Shown here: piece after piece, positions 18,850 through 27,075 of the stretch
Position numbering within the stretch: the stretch's first letter is position 1
Layout: every line of letters begins with the position of its first letter
NCBI GenBank assembly: GCA_002070115.1
Contig: MWCO01000013.1
Location: 45,754 to 109,753, forward strand
Origin: Deltaproteobacteria bacterium ADurb.Bin207
GTDB taxonomy: Bacteria; Myxococcota_A; Polyangia; Polyangiales; Polyangiaceae
Direction: 5' to 3'
Length of the DNA stretch: 64,000 nucleotides
Translations under genes and position numbers: made by a program
The notes under the pieces: generated by a model
Database searches by the model: none
Told to the model about the DNA's origin: nothing
The model's input: the letters and a program-made list of their open reading frames with translations, nothing else

Positions 18850-20223
18850 ATGAACGACCGTGATGCGCACGAATCGGCAGGCCGCGTTCTCGTAGTGGAA
18901 GACGAATCGGTCGCGAGAAAGATGCTGACGCGGATTCTCACGCGAGATGGCTATGAGGTTTCGGAGGCCTCCGGGGGGGAGCAAGCGGTGCGAACGCTTG
19001 GAATGCAGCGTTTCGATGTGGTGCTTACGGATTTGGTGATGCAGGGGGTGGACGGGTTGCGGGTGCTGCGGGAAGCGCGTCGCCTGGATGATGGGGTCGA
19101 GGTGATCTTGATGACGGGCCATGCCACGGTGGACACGGCGATCGAAGCGATGAAAGGCGGTGCCTTCCACTATCTTCAAAAGCCTTTGCGTCCGGACGAG
19201 GTGCGCAGTCTGGTGCGTCAAGCCTGCGAAAAAAAGCGTCTTCGCGCGCGGCTCCAAGCTTTCGAACAGGAAGGCGGACGCGGTGGGTTGCAGCGGATCG
19301 TCGGTACGAGCGCGGCGATGAAGGCGATACGCGAGCAAATCGAACAAATCAGGGCTTCGGATTCGAATGTTCTGATTACCGGGGAATCTGGTACGGGAAA
19401 AGAATTGGTAGCGCGGGCGATTCATGCGACGAGCCGAAGGAGCAAAGGGAAGTTCGTGGCTTTCAACTGCGCGTCGTTTGCCGATGAGTTATTGGCCAAC
19501 GAACTTTTCGGGCACGAGCGGGAAGCGTTCACGGGCGCTTCCAGTGTGCGGGCCGGGTTGTTGGAAAGCGGCGATGGCGGCACGGTATTTCTCGATGAGG
19601 TGGGGGATATGACGCCAGCGATGCAGGCGAAAATGCTGCGGGTGGTGCAGGAACGAGAAATCCTGCGGGTGGGGGGAACCAGACCCCTGCCGGTGGATAT
19701 CCGAATCATTTCGGCGACCAACAAGGATTTGCCGCGGCTGATCGGGCTGAAACTATTCCGTGAAGACTTGTTTTTTCGCCTGAACGTGATTCCCCTGCGC
19801 ATGCCCCCCTTATCCGAACGGCGGGAGGATATACCGCTGCTGGCCATGCACTTTCTGCGACGGCTCGAGCCCACGGTGGGCAAGCATCTCGAAGGGTTTA
19901 CGGATGCCGCGTTGGGTATGTTGATCGACTATCATTATCCGGGCAACGTGCGAGAACTCGAGAATATCGTGGAGCGCGCGGCTACCCTTGCGGTGGGCGA
20001 ACGCATCGATGTCGCGAATCTTCCGCCGGACATGACCGCCATGGAGGTGCGGGCGTTTCGATTCGACACCGAGCCGATCAGGACCCTCGAGCAGGTGGAG
20101 CGCGATTATATCCAATGGGTGCTCAATCGGGTGGGGCATAACAAAACACAGGCGGCAAGGCTATTGGGTATTGACAGGGTATCGCTCTATCGGAAGCTGA
20201 GGAAGGAGCAGTTGCTCGATTGA
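18850..20223 (+). CDS. NtrC-family sigma-54-dependent response regulator with altered GAFTGA loop
   Basis: 457 residues. Receiver domain (~10-125): DE at 18-19, phospho-acceptor Asp61 (VVLTDLV), T of LMTGHA and K of LQKPLRP. AAA+ domain (~148-380): Walker A GESGTGKE, Walker B GGTVFLDEVGD, sensor RIISATNKDL and arginine finger region FREDLFFRLNVIPL. The sigma-54-contacting loop reads EAFTGA (Glu225) instead of GAFTGA. C-terminal Fis-type helix-turn-helix: HNKTQAARLLGIDRVSLYRKL. It is a phosphorylation-gated activator of sigma-54 promoters. The -24/-12 site and palindrome just downstream make the following seven-gene unit a likely target. Confidence 0.95.
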   Translation: MNDRDAHESAGRVLVVEDESVARKMLTRILTRDGYEVSEASGGEQAVRTLGMQRFDVVLTDLVMQGVDGLRVLREARRLDDGVEVILMTGHATVDTAIEAMKGGAFHYLQKPLRPDEVRSLVRQACEKKRLRARLQAFEQEGGRGGLQRIVGTSAAMKAIREQIEQIRASDSNVLITGESGTGKELVARAIHATSRRSKGKFVAFNCASFADELLANELFGHEREAFTGASSVRAGLLESGDGGTVFLDEVGDMTPAMQAKMLRVVQEREILRVGGTRPLPVDIRIISATNKDLPRLIGLKLFREDLFFRLNVIPLRMPPLSERREDIPLLAMHFLRRLEPTVGKHLEGFTDAALGMLIDYHYPGNVRELENIVERAATLAVGERIDVANLPPDMTAMEVRAFRFDTEPIRTLEQVERDYIQWVLNRVGHNKTQAARLLGIDRVSLYRKLRKEQLLD

Positions 20224-20265
20224 CGATGACAGGGGGGAAAAGCAATCCAAACGACGTTGCATTTT

Positions 20266-20281
20266 GTTACACCCCTGTAAC
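20266..20281. promoter_or_regulatory. Perfect palindrome upstream of the usp-led operon, candidate activator-binding site
   Basis: GTTACACCCCTGTAAC: six-base inverted arms around CCCC. It lies 146 bases upstream of the -24 box at 20427, the usual range for an enhancer bound by an NtrC-type protein, and directly after that regulator's gene. Could instead be a small hairpin. Confidence 0.4.
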
Positions 20282-20426
20282 CAATTGCCATATAGGGCAT
20301 AAATAGTCAAAATTACACCATAAATATGTCGTTCGGGAGTTCGCCTGTGGCAAATCGCAACAGGCTGGAGTGTGGCTCTATCCCTCTGGTGGACGATTTT
20401 TGCGTGCATTGGCTGCCGGTTACGGG

Positions 20427-20442
20427 TGGCACGGGACATGCT
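20427..20442 (+). promoter_or_regulatory. Putative sigma-54 (-24/-12) promoter of the seven-gene unit
   Basis: TGGCACG-GGAC-ATGCT: full -24 box and a -12 box with one mismatch, correct spacing. Transcription would start near 20453, leaving a leader of about 134 bases before ATG 20587. The gap 20224-20586 holds no credible gene. Confidence 0.55.
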
Positions 20443-20586
20443 CTACCACGCGCCAATCCATCGAAACGGGTGCCGCGAGGTCTTTGGCGGAGACTCGTTT
20501 TCCTCTGACCGACGCTTTTTTGAAGAAGCATCGGCTTATTGACGCGTGGGCAGAGACCAGTTCCCTGTCCGTGGCTGGATAGTTTC

Positions 20587-21015
20587 ATGTTGGCAACCAT
20601 CCTGGTAGTCCTCGACGACCCGAAAATCGGTGAAGAGAGCATTCGTTGTGGGCTGGAGCTGGCCAAACGATTGGCGAGCAGGGTGGAGGTGCTGGTGCTG
20701 GGGGAGGCACCAGGGGCGACGACTGCGGAATTGGATGGTTTTGCGGCGTTGGCTCAGGTAGCTCGGGACGAGGGAGTGGACCTTTCAATCCATCGTCGCA
20801 GTGGAGATAAGACATCGGAATTACTAAAGTATTTGGCAAGCCAGGCGCATGTCCGCGCGTTGGTTTGGGGCGGTGACGATGCGGCCTTGTCGGTAACGAG
20901 CAGCAGTCGACGTCGTCACTGGTTTGGCCGCATGCGCGAGCAGGTCGAATGTCCTATCGTGACAGCTTCTCGGAAGCGTTCGATCGCGAAACGGAGCGAA
21001 GGAAGCGAGAATTGA
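20587..21015 (+). CDS. UspA-like universal stress protein
   Basis: 142 residues from ATG 20587. Alpha/beta UspA-like fold: TILVVLDDPKIGEESIRCGLELAKRLASRVEVLVLGEA at the start and the closing ECPIVTASRK strand. The ATP-binding loop of many Usp proteins (G-x2-G-x9-G-S/T) is not intact: WGGDDAALSVTSSSRRRHW is found instead, so nucleotide binding is doubtful. A basic tail (RKRSIAKRSEG) follows. First gene of a tight unit (next ATG two bases after this stop). Confidence 0.8.
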   Translation: MLATILVVLDDPKIGEESIRCGLELAKRLASRVEVLVLGEAPGATTAELDGFAALAQVARDEGVDLSIHRRSGDKTSELLKYLASQAHVRALVWGGDDAALSVTSSSRRRHWFGRMREQVECPIVTASRKRSIAKRSEGSEN

Positions 21016-21016
21016 C

Positions 21017-22534
21017 ATGCAAATCATCTGCGTTTCCAGGGGAACTTATGGTGGTGGGCGAGACCTTGCCGAAAGGCTTGCGACGAAGTTGGGCTATCCC
21101 TGTCTGGCGCGGGAAGACCTGACCATGGCGGCCACCAAGGCGGGCATTCCGGTGGGCAAACTCGAGATGACCGTGGTGCGTCGACGGCCATTCAATGAGG
21201 CTTTGGCCGCGGAACGGGACCGTCTCATCGCCTTCATCACCGCGGCCATTCTCGACAAAGCCCTGCAAGGGGGGGTGGTGTACCACGGGCGTACGGGCCA
21301 CCTCGTATTGCCTAATTTAGAGCATATTCTACGTATCCGCGCCATCATGGATACCGATGCGCGCACCGAGCTGGCCATGGCGCGCATGCGTATCGATCGG
21401 GATAAGGCGCGTCGCTATATCGAAGACGTGGACGAGGATCGTCGGCGTTGGGTGCGATTGCTTTACAACGTGGATTGGGAGGATCCATCGCTTTATGACA
21501 TGGTGATCAACTTCGACCGTGTGAGTGTGGATAACGCGGCGGCGGCGCTCGTGGCGGTGGCCCAGCTTCCCGAATTTCAGCGTACACCTGCGGCGCAGCG
21601 GCAGATCGAGGACCTGATGCTGGCGGCCAAGTGTCGGTTGGCGATTGGCGATGACCCCCGTACGCGCCATATCGATGTCAAGGTCCATGCGGACCGGGCC
21701 AAGGTGACGGTGACGTATCCGCCGCGTCATCATGCAGCGGCCGAAGTGATTTCCGAGGTGATGGCGCGTGTGCCGGGGGTCGAGGAGTCGACCTATACGA
21801 TGGCGGCGACGAATATTTTGTGGATTCAGGAGAAGTACGATGCCCAATCGCCGGTGCTTTCGCAGATGGTGGAGGTAGCGCAGAAGTGGAATGCGGCGGT
21901 TCAGCTCATGCGGTTGGTAGCGGCTCCTGAGCAAGAGGGATTGGCTTCGTTGCCGGAGGAGGATGAGGCGAGGCCTTCGCGGGCGTTGATGACGACGGAG
22001 GACAACGCGGGGATTCTCGACGATGAGGCGGATGACGAGGTGGGCGATGACGGTGGTACGGGCGACACGTTGGACCGGCTGATTCAGGAGGGGTGTGCGG
22101 GAGGGATCACGACGGTTCGGGGTGGATCGAAGGAATTGCTGCGGGGCATGGATCGGACCGCGGCGGTGAGTTTGGTGGTGGTGGGTGATGTCTTTTTGGC
22201 CAAAGGCGAGTCGGTGCGGAAGCGCGAGACGCGCGAGCTTACGGCGCATTTGGGCGAATCACTGCGGATACCGGTGATTGGTCAAGACGAATTGAAGGAG
22301 CATTATCTTTTCGGCGCGGGGCAATGGCTGAAAATGGCTGTGTTTTTAGCGATGACCGTGGTTTTGTTCGTATTGGTATTCATGAACCAGGAGACGATCT
22401 CGTGGTTTTTGGTCAAGGAAGGAACGCAACACCGCATTTTGGCCGCGGCGGTGTTGGCGATCTTCGTGCCCGGCTTCGCGTATGTATGGGGCGGGGCAAC
22501 GCAGTATTTGTTGAGGCTTGCCAAGTTCGAATAG
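21017..22534 (+). CDS. Cytidylate kinase-like protein with BON-like region and C-terminal membrane anchor
   Basis: 505 residues. Residues 1-200 match the cytidylate kinase-like family: the start IICVSRGTYGGGRDLAERLATKLGYP carries the SR-x-x-G-x-GG-type nucleotide loop, followed by a GRTGHLVLPN segment, R-I-R-A-I-M-D, a DEDRRRWVRLLYNVDWEDPSLYDMVIN block. Residues ~210-265 (IDVKVHADRAKVTVTYPP) look like a BON-type alpha/beta module. An acidic linker, a short Usp-like segment (VSLVVVGDVFL) and two C-terminal membrane helices (about 436-455, 470-492) follow. Substrate unknown; the membrane anchor makes housekeeping CMP kinase activity unlikely. Paralogue of 25753-26568. Confidence 0.82.
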   Translation: MQIICVSRGTYGGGRDLAERLATKLGYPCLAREDLTMAATKAGIPVGKLEMTVVRRRPFNEALAAERDRLIAFITAAILDKALQGGVVYHGRTGHLVLPNLEHILRIRAIMDTDARTELAMARMRIDRDKARRYIEDVDEDRRRWVRLLYNVDWEDPSLYDMVINFDRVSVDNAAAALVAVAQLPEFQRTPAAQRQIEDLMLAAKCRLAIGDDPRTRHIDVKVHADRAKVTVTYPPRHHAAAEVISEVMARVPGVEESTYTMAATNILWIQEKYDAQSPVLSQMVEVAQKWNAAVQLMRLVAAPEQEGLASLPEEDEARPSRALMTTEDNAGILDDEADDEVGDDGGTGDTLDRLIQEGCAGGITTVRGGSKELLRGMDRTAAVSLVVVGDVFLAKGESVRKRETRELTAHLGESLRIPVIGQDELKEHYLFGAGQWLKMAVFLAMTVVLFVLVFMNQETISWFLVKEGTQHRILAAAVLAIFVPGFAYVWGGATQYLLRLAKFE

Positions 22535-22578
22535 CCATCGTGGGCTGAGGTTTCAACCGAAGAAACGGGAGTAGGACC

Positions 22579-23673
22579 ATGCCGCCAGGGTTCATTCATC
22601 TCGACAGCGCCTCCGCGGCGCAAGTGATTTTGCTGGGATTCATCGGGGGTGTGCTCAGTGGTTTCATTGGCAGTGGGGGAGCATTTTTCATGACTCCAGG
22701 CATGATGAACCTGGGTGTTTTGGGCCCCCTCGCGGTGGGAAGCAATATCACCCATAAGTTCGGCAAAGCCTTGATTGGCTCCCGCAAGCATGGGGAGCTG
22801 GGCCACGTCGATAAAAAACTAGCCATTTTCATGCTCGCTACCGCCGCGGTGGGAATTCGTGTGGCGGTATGGATCATGGGGCATCTATTTCACGGTCAAG
22901 GCGACGGCGGTAAGGCGCAGAGCGCCGGCGCGGACTTATATATCAGTGTCGTCTTCTCGGTCGTCCTCGCGGTCGTATCGTTTTCCATGTTGCGCGATAT
23001 TGTTCGCAGTTCGGGCACCGGTGACAGCAAGCCATCCCGCAAAATCGTGGACTTTCTTACACGCTTTCGCATCCCTCCCATCATCCATTTTCCTGTCGCG
23101 GACGTGCGGGTATCGTTGTGGGTGGTGCTCATTTGCGGTCTTGCGACAGGCTACTTGGCGGGCACCATCGGCGTGGGCGGATTCATCGGTGTTCCGGCCA
23201 TGATCTACGTATTTGGGGTTCCCGCGGCCGTGGCGGCGGGCTCGGAGCTATATCTCGCGGTGTTCATGGGAGCCTTCGGCGCTCTCAGCTACGGCTTCGC
23301 CGGTATGGTCGACCTGCGCCTCACGCTCCTTCTGTATCTCGGTTCGCTCGTGGGGGTGCAGATTGGCGCTTATGGCACCAAAGTCGTGAAAGAGTCGATC
23401 ATCCGATTGGCTACCGCATGCATCATCGCGCTATGCGTCCTCAGCCGAGCCATTGCCATTCCGGTGTATCTACGCCAACTCGGTTATATTAACTACGATT
23501 CAGCTTGGGATGGAACCTTCCAGATGATCAGCAAGACGATGCTATACGTGAGTGGCATCAGCGGTGCGCTCATCATCCTCGTCTTCGTTTTTCGAGCCTA
23601 TTTTCAGCGTAGAAGGCTTCGTGCCTCCATCGTATCCGCAGGTCCCAGCAGGGTGTCGGAGGCCCGAACGTGA
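22579..23673 (+). CDS. TauE/SafE-family membrane permease
   Basis: 364 residues, about eight membrane helices in two homologous halves. Each half opens with a Gly-rich signature: GGVLSGFIGSGGAFFMTPGM near residue 23 and GLATGYLAGTIGVGGFIGVP near residue 192. Family members export sulphite, sulphonates or related anions, or import sulphur compounds. A long cytosolic loop (about 113-170) separates the halves and the C-tail is basic. Its position between a kinase-like protein and signal-transduction genes suggests a regulated transporter; the substrate is not visible. Confidence 0.88.
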   Translation: MPPGFIHLDSASAAQVILLGFIGGVLSGFIGSGGAFFMTPGMMNLGVLGPLAVGSNITHKFGKALIGSRKHGELGHVDKKLAIFMLATAAVGIRVAVWIMGHLFHGQGDGGKAQSAGADLYISVVFSVVLAVVSFSMLRDIVRSSGTGDSKPSRKIVDFLTRFRIPPIIHFPVADVRVSLWVVLICGLATGYLAGTIGVGGFIGVPAMIYVFGVPAAVAAGSELYLAVFMGAFGALSYGFAGMVDLRLTLLLYLGSLVGVQIGAYGTKVVKESIIRLATACIIALCVLSRAIAIPVYLRQLGYINYDSAWDGTFQMISKTMLYVSGISGALIILVFVFRAYFQRRRLRASIVSAGPSRVSEART

Positions 23674-23691
23674 GAAAGGAAAGGTTGACTC

Positions 23692-24108
23692 ATGCAAAGC
23701 GCTCTTCGGATTCTCGTGGTGGACGATGAGGTTATCGCCTGCAAGCGCCTTAAGCTCTCGCTGTCGAGCAACGAGTATACGGTCGAGTGTGTGCCTGGCG
23801 GGGCCGAAGCGGTCCAGCGGCTCGAATCCGAGAGCTTCGACATCGTCGTGACGGATATTTGCATGGATCAGGTTGATGGCATTGCCGTGCTCGACGCGGT
23901 CAGCCGTCTGCATCCCCAGTCGAAAACCATTGTGATTACGGGCTACGCGAGTGTCGAAGTCGCCCGGGAGGCGTTGGCCAAAGGAGCGTTCGACTTTATC
24001 GCAAAACCGTTTCAACCCAAGGACCTCCGTGTCATCATCGACAAAGCAGCCAAGGAGATTCGTCGCGTACGGCCCAAGGATCGTGCCGACGGCTCCAGCG
24101 GCAACTAG
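23692..24108 (+). CDS. Single-domain response regulator
   Basis: 138 residues: a receiver domain only (DDE at 11-13, phospho-acceptor Asp55 in VVTDICMD, T in VITGYAS, K in IAKPFQP) plus a basic tail. AAAGGAAAGG precedes ATG 23692. With no output domain it probably works by phosphotransfer or protein contact, with the histidine kinase that starts 25 bases downstream as the obvious partner. Confidence 0.93.
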   Translation: MQSALRILVVDDEVIACKRLKLSLSSNEYTVECVPGGAEAVQRLESESFDIVVTDICMDQVDGIAVLDAVSRLHPQSKTIVITGYASVEVAREALAKGAFDFIAKPFQPKDLRVIIDKAAKEIRRVRPKDRADGSSGN

Positions 24109-24132
24109 GTCAGCCAAGGGTCAGACGGCCCG

Positions 24133-25701
24133 GTGGGAGCGAATGTGGCAGTCGAAACGCCAAATCGAGCGAGTGAGGAATCAGCCAGCCTGAGCGGCGT
24201 GCTTACGGATCCGGGGTGGAATGGACGGGCCGAGTATGAAGTCGCCGCGGATGAAGCCTTGCGACGTAGACCCACGCTGACCGTCCGCAATCGCCTGATG
24301 CTCATGCTTTCTCTTTTTTTCCTGCTGAGCCTGGCGGTCACGATCTGGTCCATTCATACGCTTTCGACCGTCCGCGACAGCATCTTATTTTTGGAAGTCG
24401 CCGATGATTACACGAGCGAAATCCAGCAAGCGCGTCGGTATGAGAAAAACTACCTGCTCTACGATACGAATTTGACGGATGCTTTGCAGCACGCCAGTGC
24501 GGCGCAGAGGCTCGCCCGCGACAACGATGGCAAAATCCGCAAGGTGATGGGAACGCAGGCCGTGGCCGCGATGCATCAACATCTCGACGAATATCACAGC
24601 TTGATGGTTCGCATCGGGGATACGAAAACGCCGGGAACGCGCGCGGATCTCGAGGCCCAGATTCGCTATCACGGCAACGAAGCCGGTGAATTCGCCAAAC
24701 GGTTCGTGACGACGGAACGCGCGAAGGTCGAAGCGCGATTATCTCTTGCGCAGCGTGTTTTGTTTGCTTCCATCGGCGGCGTTTTGCTTCTCACGGTGCT
24801 CGTGGCGAATTTTTTCGCCAGGCGTATCACGAGCACCCTTCGTCGCTTCGCCGAGCATACGAACCGCATTGGCCACGGCGATTTTACGCCGATCATGCCG
24901 ATGCGTAAGTACCGCGACGAATTCACGCTGCTGGCGGTGGCTATCAACCGCATGGTGCAAGAACTCGACCGTCGTCATCAAATCCTTATTGAATCTCATA
25001 AGTTACGTGCTCTCGGCACCTTGGTCGCGGGGGTGGCTCATGAATTGAACAACCCGCTGAACAACATGATGCTCACGGCGGCCATTCTCAAAGAGCAATA
25101 CGATGAGCTTTCCGATGAGGACAAGCTCGAGATGGTCGACGATCTCATCGGTCAGACCGAGCGTTCGCGAAAAATCGTGCGTAATCTCCTGGACTTCGCG
25201 CGCGAGAGCGAAACCAAGCTCGAAGCGCTGGATCTCGCTGAAATCGTTGATGAAACCGCTCACTTGCTCGGTAACCAACTCAAGGTCAAGAAGGTCAAGC
25301 TCTCCGTGGTGGTTCCGCAAGGAGTTCCGCCCGTGCATGGTGATCAGCAGCTTCTCAACGAGGTGCTCATGAACTTGATCATCAATGCCCTTCACGTGGT
25401 TGCCGAAGGAGGCGAGATCAAAATCGTGGTGGATCCGGAGCGCGAGGATGGGTTCGTGGCGTTGGACGTCATCGACAACGGTCCGGGCATTCCGAATCAC
25501 ATCATTGGGCGCATATTCGACCCATTTTTTACCACCAAGCCCAAAGGCACGGGCACGGGGCTTGGGCTATCCGTGGCGCGGGGTATCGTGCAAAAACTTG
25601 GGGGTTCCTTGACGGTGGCGAGTTCACCAGGGCACGGTGCCACGTTTTCGATTCTGCTGCCGGTTACCGGGATTCCTTCGGATATCTCGTCGCGAACGTA
25701 A
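24133..25701 (+). CDS. Membrane sensor histidine kinase (HAMP, HisKA, HATPase)
   Basis: 522 residues from GTG 24133 (GTG 24145 also possible). A ~55-residue cytosolic tail precedes TM1 (LMLSLFFLLSLAVTIWSI, ~57-76), a mainly helical periplasmic sensor (~77-205, 4HB-like), TM2 (VLFASIGGVLLLTVLVANFF) and HAMP (~235-285). The dimerisation domain has the H-box VAGVAHELNNPLNN with His303. ATPase boxes: NLIINALHV (N), VIDNGPGIP (G1), FDPFFTTKPKGTGTGLGLS (F/G2). Likely phosphodonor for Asp55 of the two receiver proteins and perhaps Asp61 of the NtrC-type regulator. Confidence 0.94.
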   Translation: MGANVAVETPNRASEESASLSGVLTDPGWNGRAEYEVAADEALRRRPTLTVRNRLMLMLSLFFLLSLAVTIWSIHTLSTVRDSILFLEVADDYTSEIQQARRYEKNYLLYDTNLTDALQHASAAQRLARDNDGKIRKVMGTQAVAAMHQHLDEYHSLMVRIGDTKTPGTRADLEAQIRYHGNEAGEFAKRFVTTERAKVEARLSLAQRVLFASIGGVLLLTVLVANFFARRITSTLRRFAEHTNRIGHGDFTPIMPMRKYRDEFTLLAVAINRMVQELDRRHQILIESHKLRALGTLVAGVAHELNNPLNNMMLTAAILKEQYDELSDEDKLEMVDDLIGQTERSRKIVRNLLDFARESETKLEALDLAEIVDETAHLLGNQLKVKKVKLSVVVPQGVPPVHGDQQLLNEVLMNLIINALHVVAEGGEIKIVVDPEREDGFVALDVIDNGPGIPNHIIGRIFDPFFTTKPKGTGTGLGLSVARGIVQKLGGSLTVASSPGHGATFSILLPVTGIPSDISSRT

Positions 25702-25752
25702 TCCAAGGGGCATGTTTCGCGGGCTCCTTGCATGGAGGAAAGGAAATTCGTC

Positions 25753-26568
25753 ATGTCGAGCATCTTGGTTTCGAGTCAGAGCTACGCGGGGGGCCCCGAG
25801 ATCGCTCGAAGGATCGCGGAAAAACTCGGGTATCGGTTTTGGAGCGAACGGCAACTCATCGATGAGGTGGCAAAATCCCGTGCCATCGTGCCGACGGACC
25901 TACGAAAAGCCCTCGAGCATCCACCCTCGCTGTTTGGGCTATCCGACGTGGTTCGACGCACGCTGGTGGCGCATCTGCAAGCGGTGCTCGCGGCGCATTT
26001 GCTCGACGACAGCCTGGTATTTCACGTTCCTTATGCGCATGGATTGATTCCGGGCGTCTCGCACATCCTGCGTGTGCGTTTGGTGGCTGGCTGGGCATCG
26101 CGCGTGGCGATGGCGGAGAAAATTGAGGAAATTCCGCTAAAGAAGGCAGAAAAGCGGGTCGCCCATGACGATGCCGCGCGAAATAGCGTTTCGGAACTGT
26201 TGTTCGGATTCACCGACGACGACGAGCGGTACGACATGGTGGTGGATCTCGATGGTCGGCAAGAAGATGCCGTGATCGAGGAAGTGGTGGGGGCGATGCA
26301 GAGCCATGCGTACGACGCGATGACGTATTCGATGCAGCGATTACGGGATGTGGAACTAGGATTCCGTGTGCGCAGTGCGGTCATCGATCTGGAGCCAAGC
26401 GCTCGGGTGGAGGCTGACCATGGGATGGTGGAGATTCGTTGTTGGGCTGGTCCATCGCGCAAAGCCAAGTTGGAAGCGGAGGTTGCCAAACGAGTGGGCG
26501 GGCTATCCGGGGTGCAGGGCGTGGAAGTGCGCGTATTCGATGATTCGCTGCGAAGGGGCTGGGCATGA
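25753..26568 (+). CDS. Degenerate cytidylate kinase-like protein with BON-like C-terminus
   Basis: 271 residues from ATG 25753 (AAAGGA upstream; ATG 25732 is an alternative). It aligns by eye with the larger kinase-like protein at 21017: SSILVSSQSYAGGPEIARRIAEKLGYRFWSERQLIDE versus the same element there, and RYDMVVDLDG versus LYDMVINFDR. The Arg of the SR-x-x-G-x-GG loop is Ser/Gln here and the GRTGH segment became HVPYAHGLIP, so catalysis is unlikely. Residues ~205-270 look BON-like, ending GVQGVEVRVFDDSL. No membrane helix. Possibly a regulatory pseudokinase. Confidence 0.75.
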   Translation: MSSILVSSQSYAGGPEIARRIAEKLGYRFWSERQLIDEVAKSRAIVPTDLRKALEHPPSLFGLSDVVRRTLVAHLQAVLAAHLLDDSLVFHVPYAHGLIPGVSHILRVRLVAGWASRVAMAEKIEEIPLKKAEKRVAHDDAARNSVSELLFGFTDDDERYDMVVDLDGRQEDAVIEEVVGAMQSHAYDAMTYSMQRLRDVELGFRVRSAVIDLEPSARVEADHGMVEIRCWAGPSRKAKLEAEVAKRVGGLSGVQGVEVRVFDDSLRRGWA

Positions 26569-26586
26569 GACAGCAGGAGGTGTGAG

Positions 26587-26973
26587 ATGGCAGACAACGT
26601 GCAGGTCCTCGTGCTCGACGACGAACCTTTGGTGGGCAAGCGACTCAAGTCGGTGCTCGTCAAAATGAGGTGCGACGTCGAAGCTTTCGACGACCCGATG
26701 GCTGCGCTGGCGCGTATCGATGAGAAGGAATTCGATATCGTGATCACGGATGTGGTGATGGGGGAGGTGGATGGCATTCAGGTGCTCGAGCGGGTGCGCG
26801 GGCGGAATCCGCGAGCCAAAGTGATTATCATGAGCGCGTATGCGATGATGGCGATGGCGCGAAAAGCCATGGAACGAGGGGCGTACGATTTCATCGCCAA
26901 GCCTTTTGTGCCAGAAGAAATGAGAGTGATTGTGGCGAAGGCAGCGCGGGATCTAGGGTTCGATTTTTCCTGA
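26587..26973 (+). CDS. Single-domain response regulator
   Basis: 128 residues, receiver domain only: DDE at 11-13, phospho-acceptor Asp55 (VITDVVMGEVDG), S in IIMSAYA, K in IAKPFVP. AGGAGG lies upstream of ATG 26587. It resembles the receiver protein at 23692 and ends the tight unit. Having two stand-alone receivers around one kinase suggests one may be a phosphate sink or adaptor. Confidence 0.92.
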   Translation: MADNVQVLVLDDEPLVGKRLKSVLVKMRCDVEAFDDPMAALARIDEKEFDIVITDVVMGEVDGIQVLERVRGRNPRAKVIIMSAYAMMAMARKAMERGAYDFIAKPFVPEEMRVIVAKAARDLGFDFS

Positions 26974-27075
26974 AATTCGCGCCGTATGCGCTCCTATTTC
27001 CCCGCGGTCCGTCAAAAACACCCTCGAATTGGCGTGTGACTGGAGTTCCCGTGTGGATCGGATTAGAGTCGAGCC

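Noticed and set aside
20326..20508. Short frame between the NtrC-type regulator and usp genes
   Set aside because: Spans the -24/-12 element, has no ribosome site and no recognisable product.
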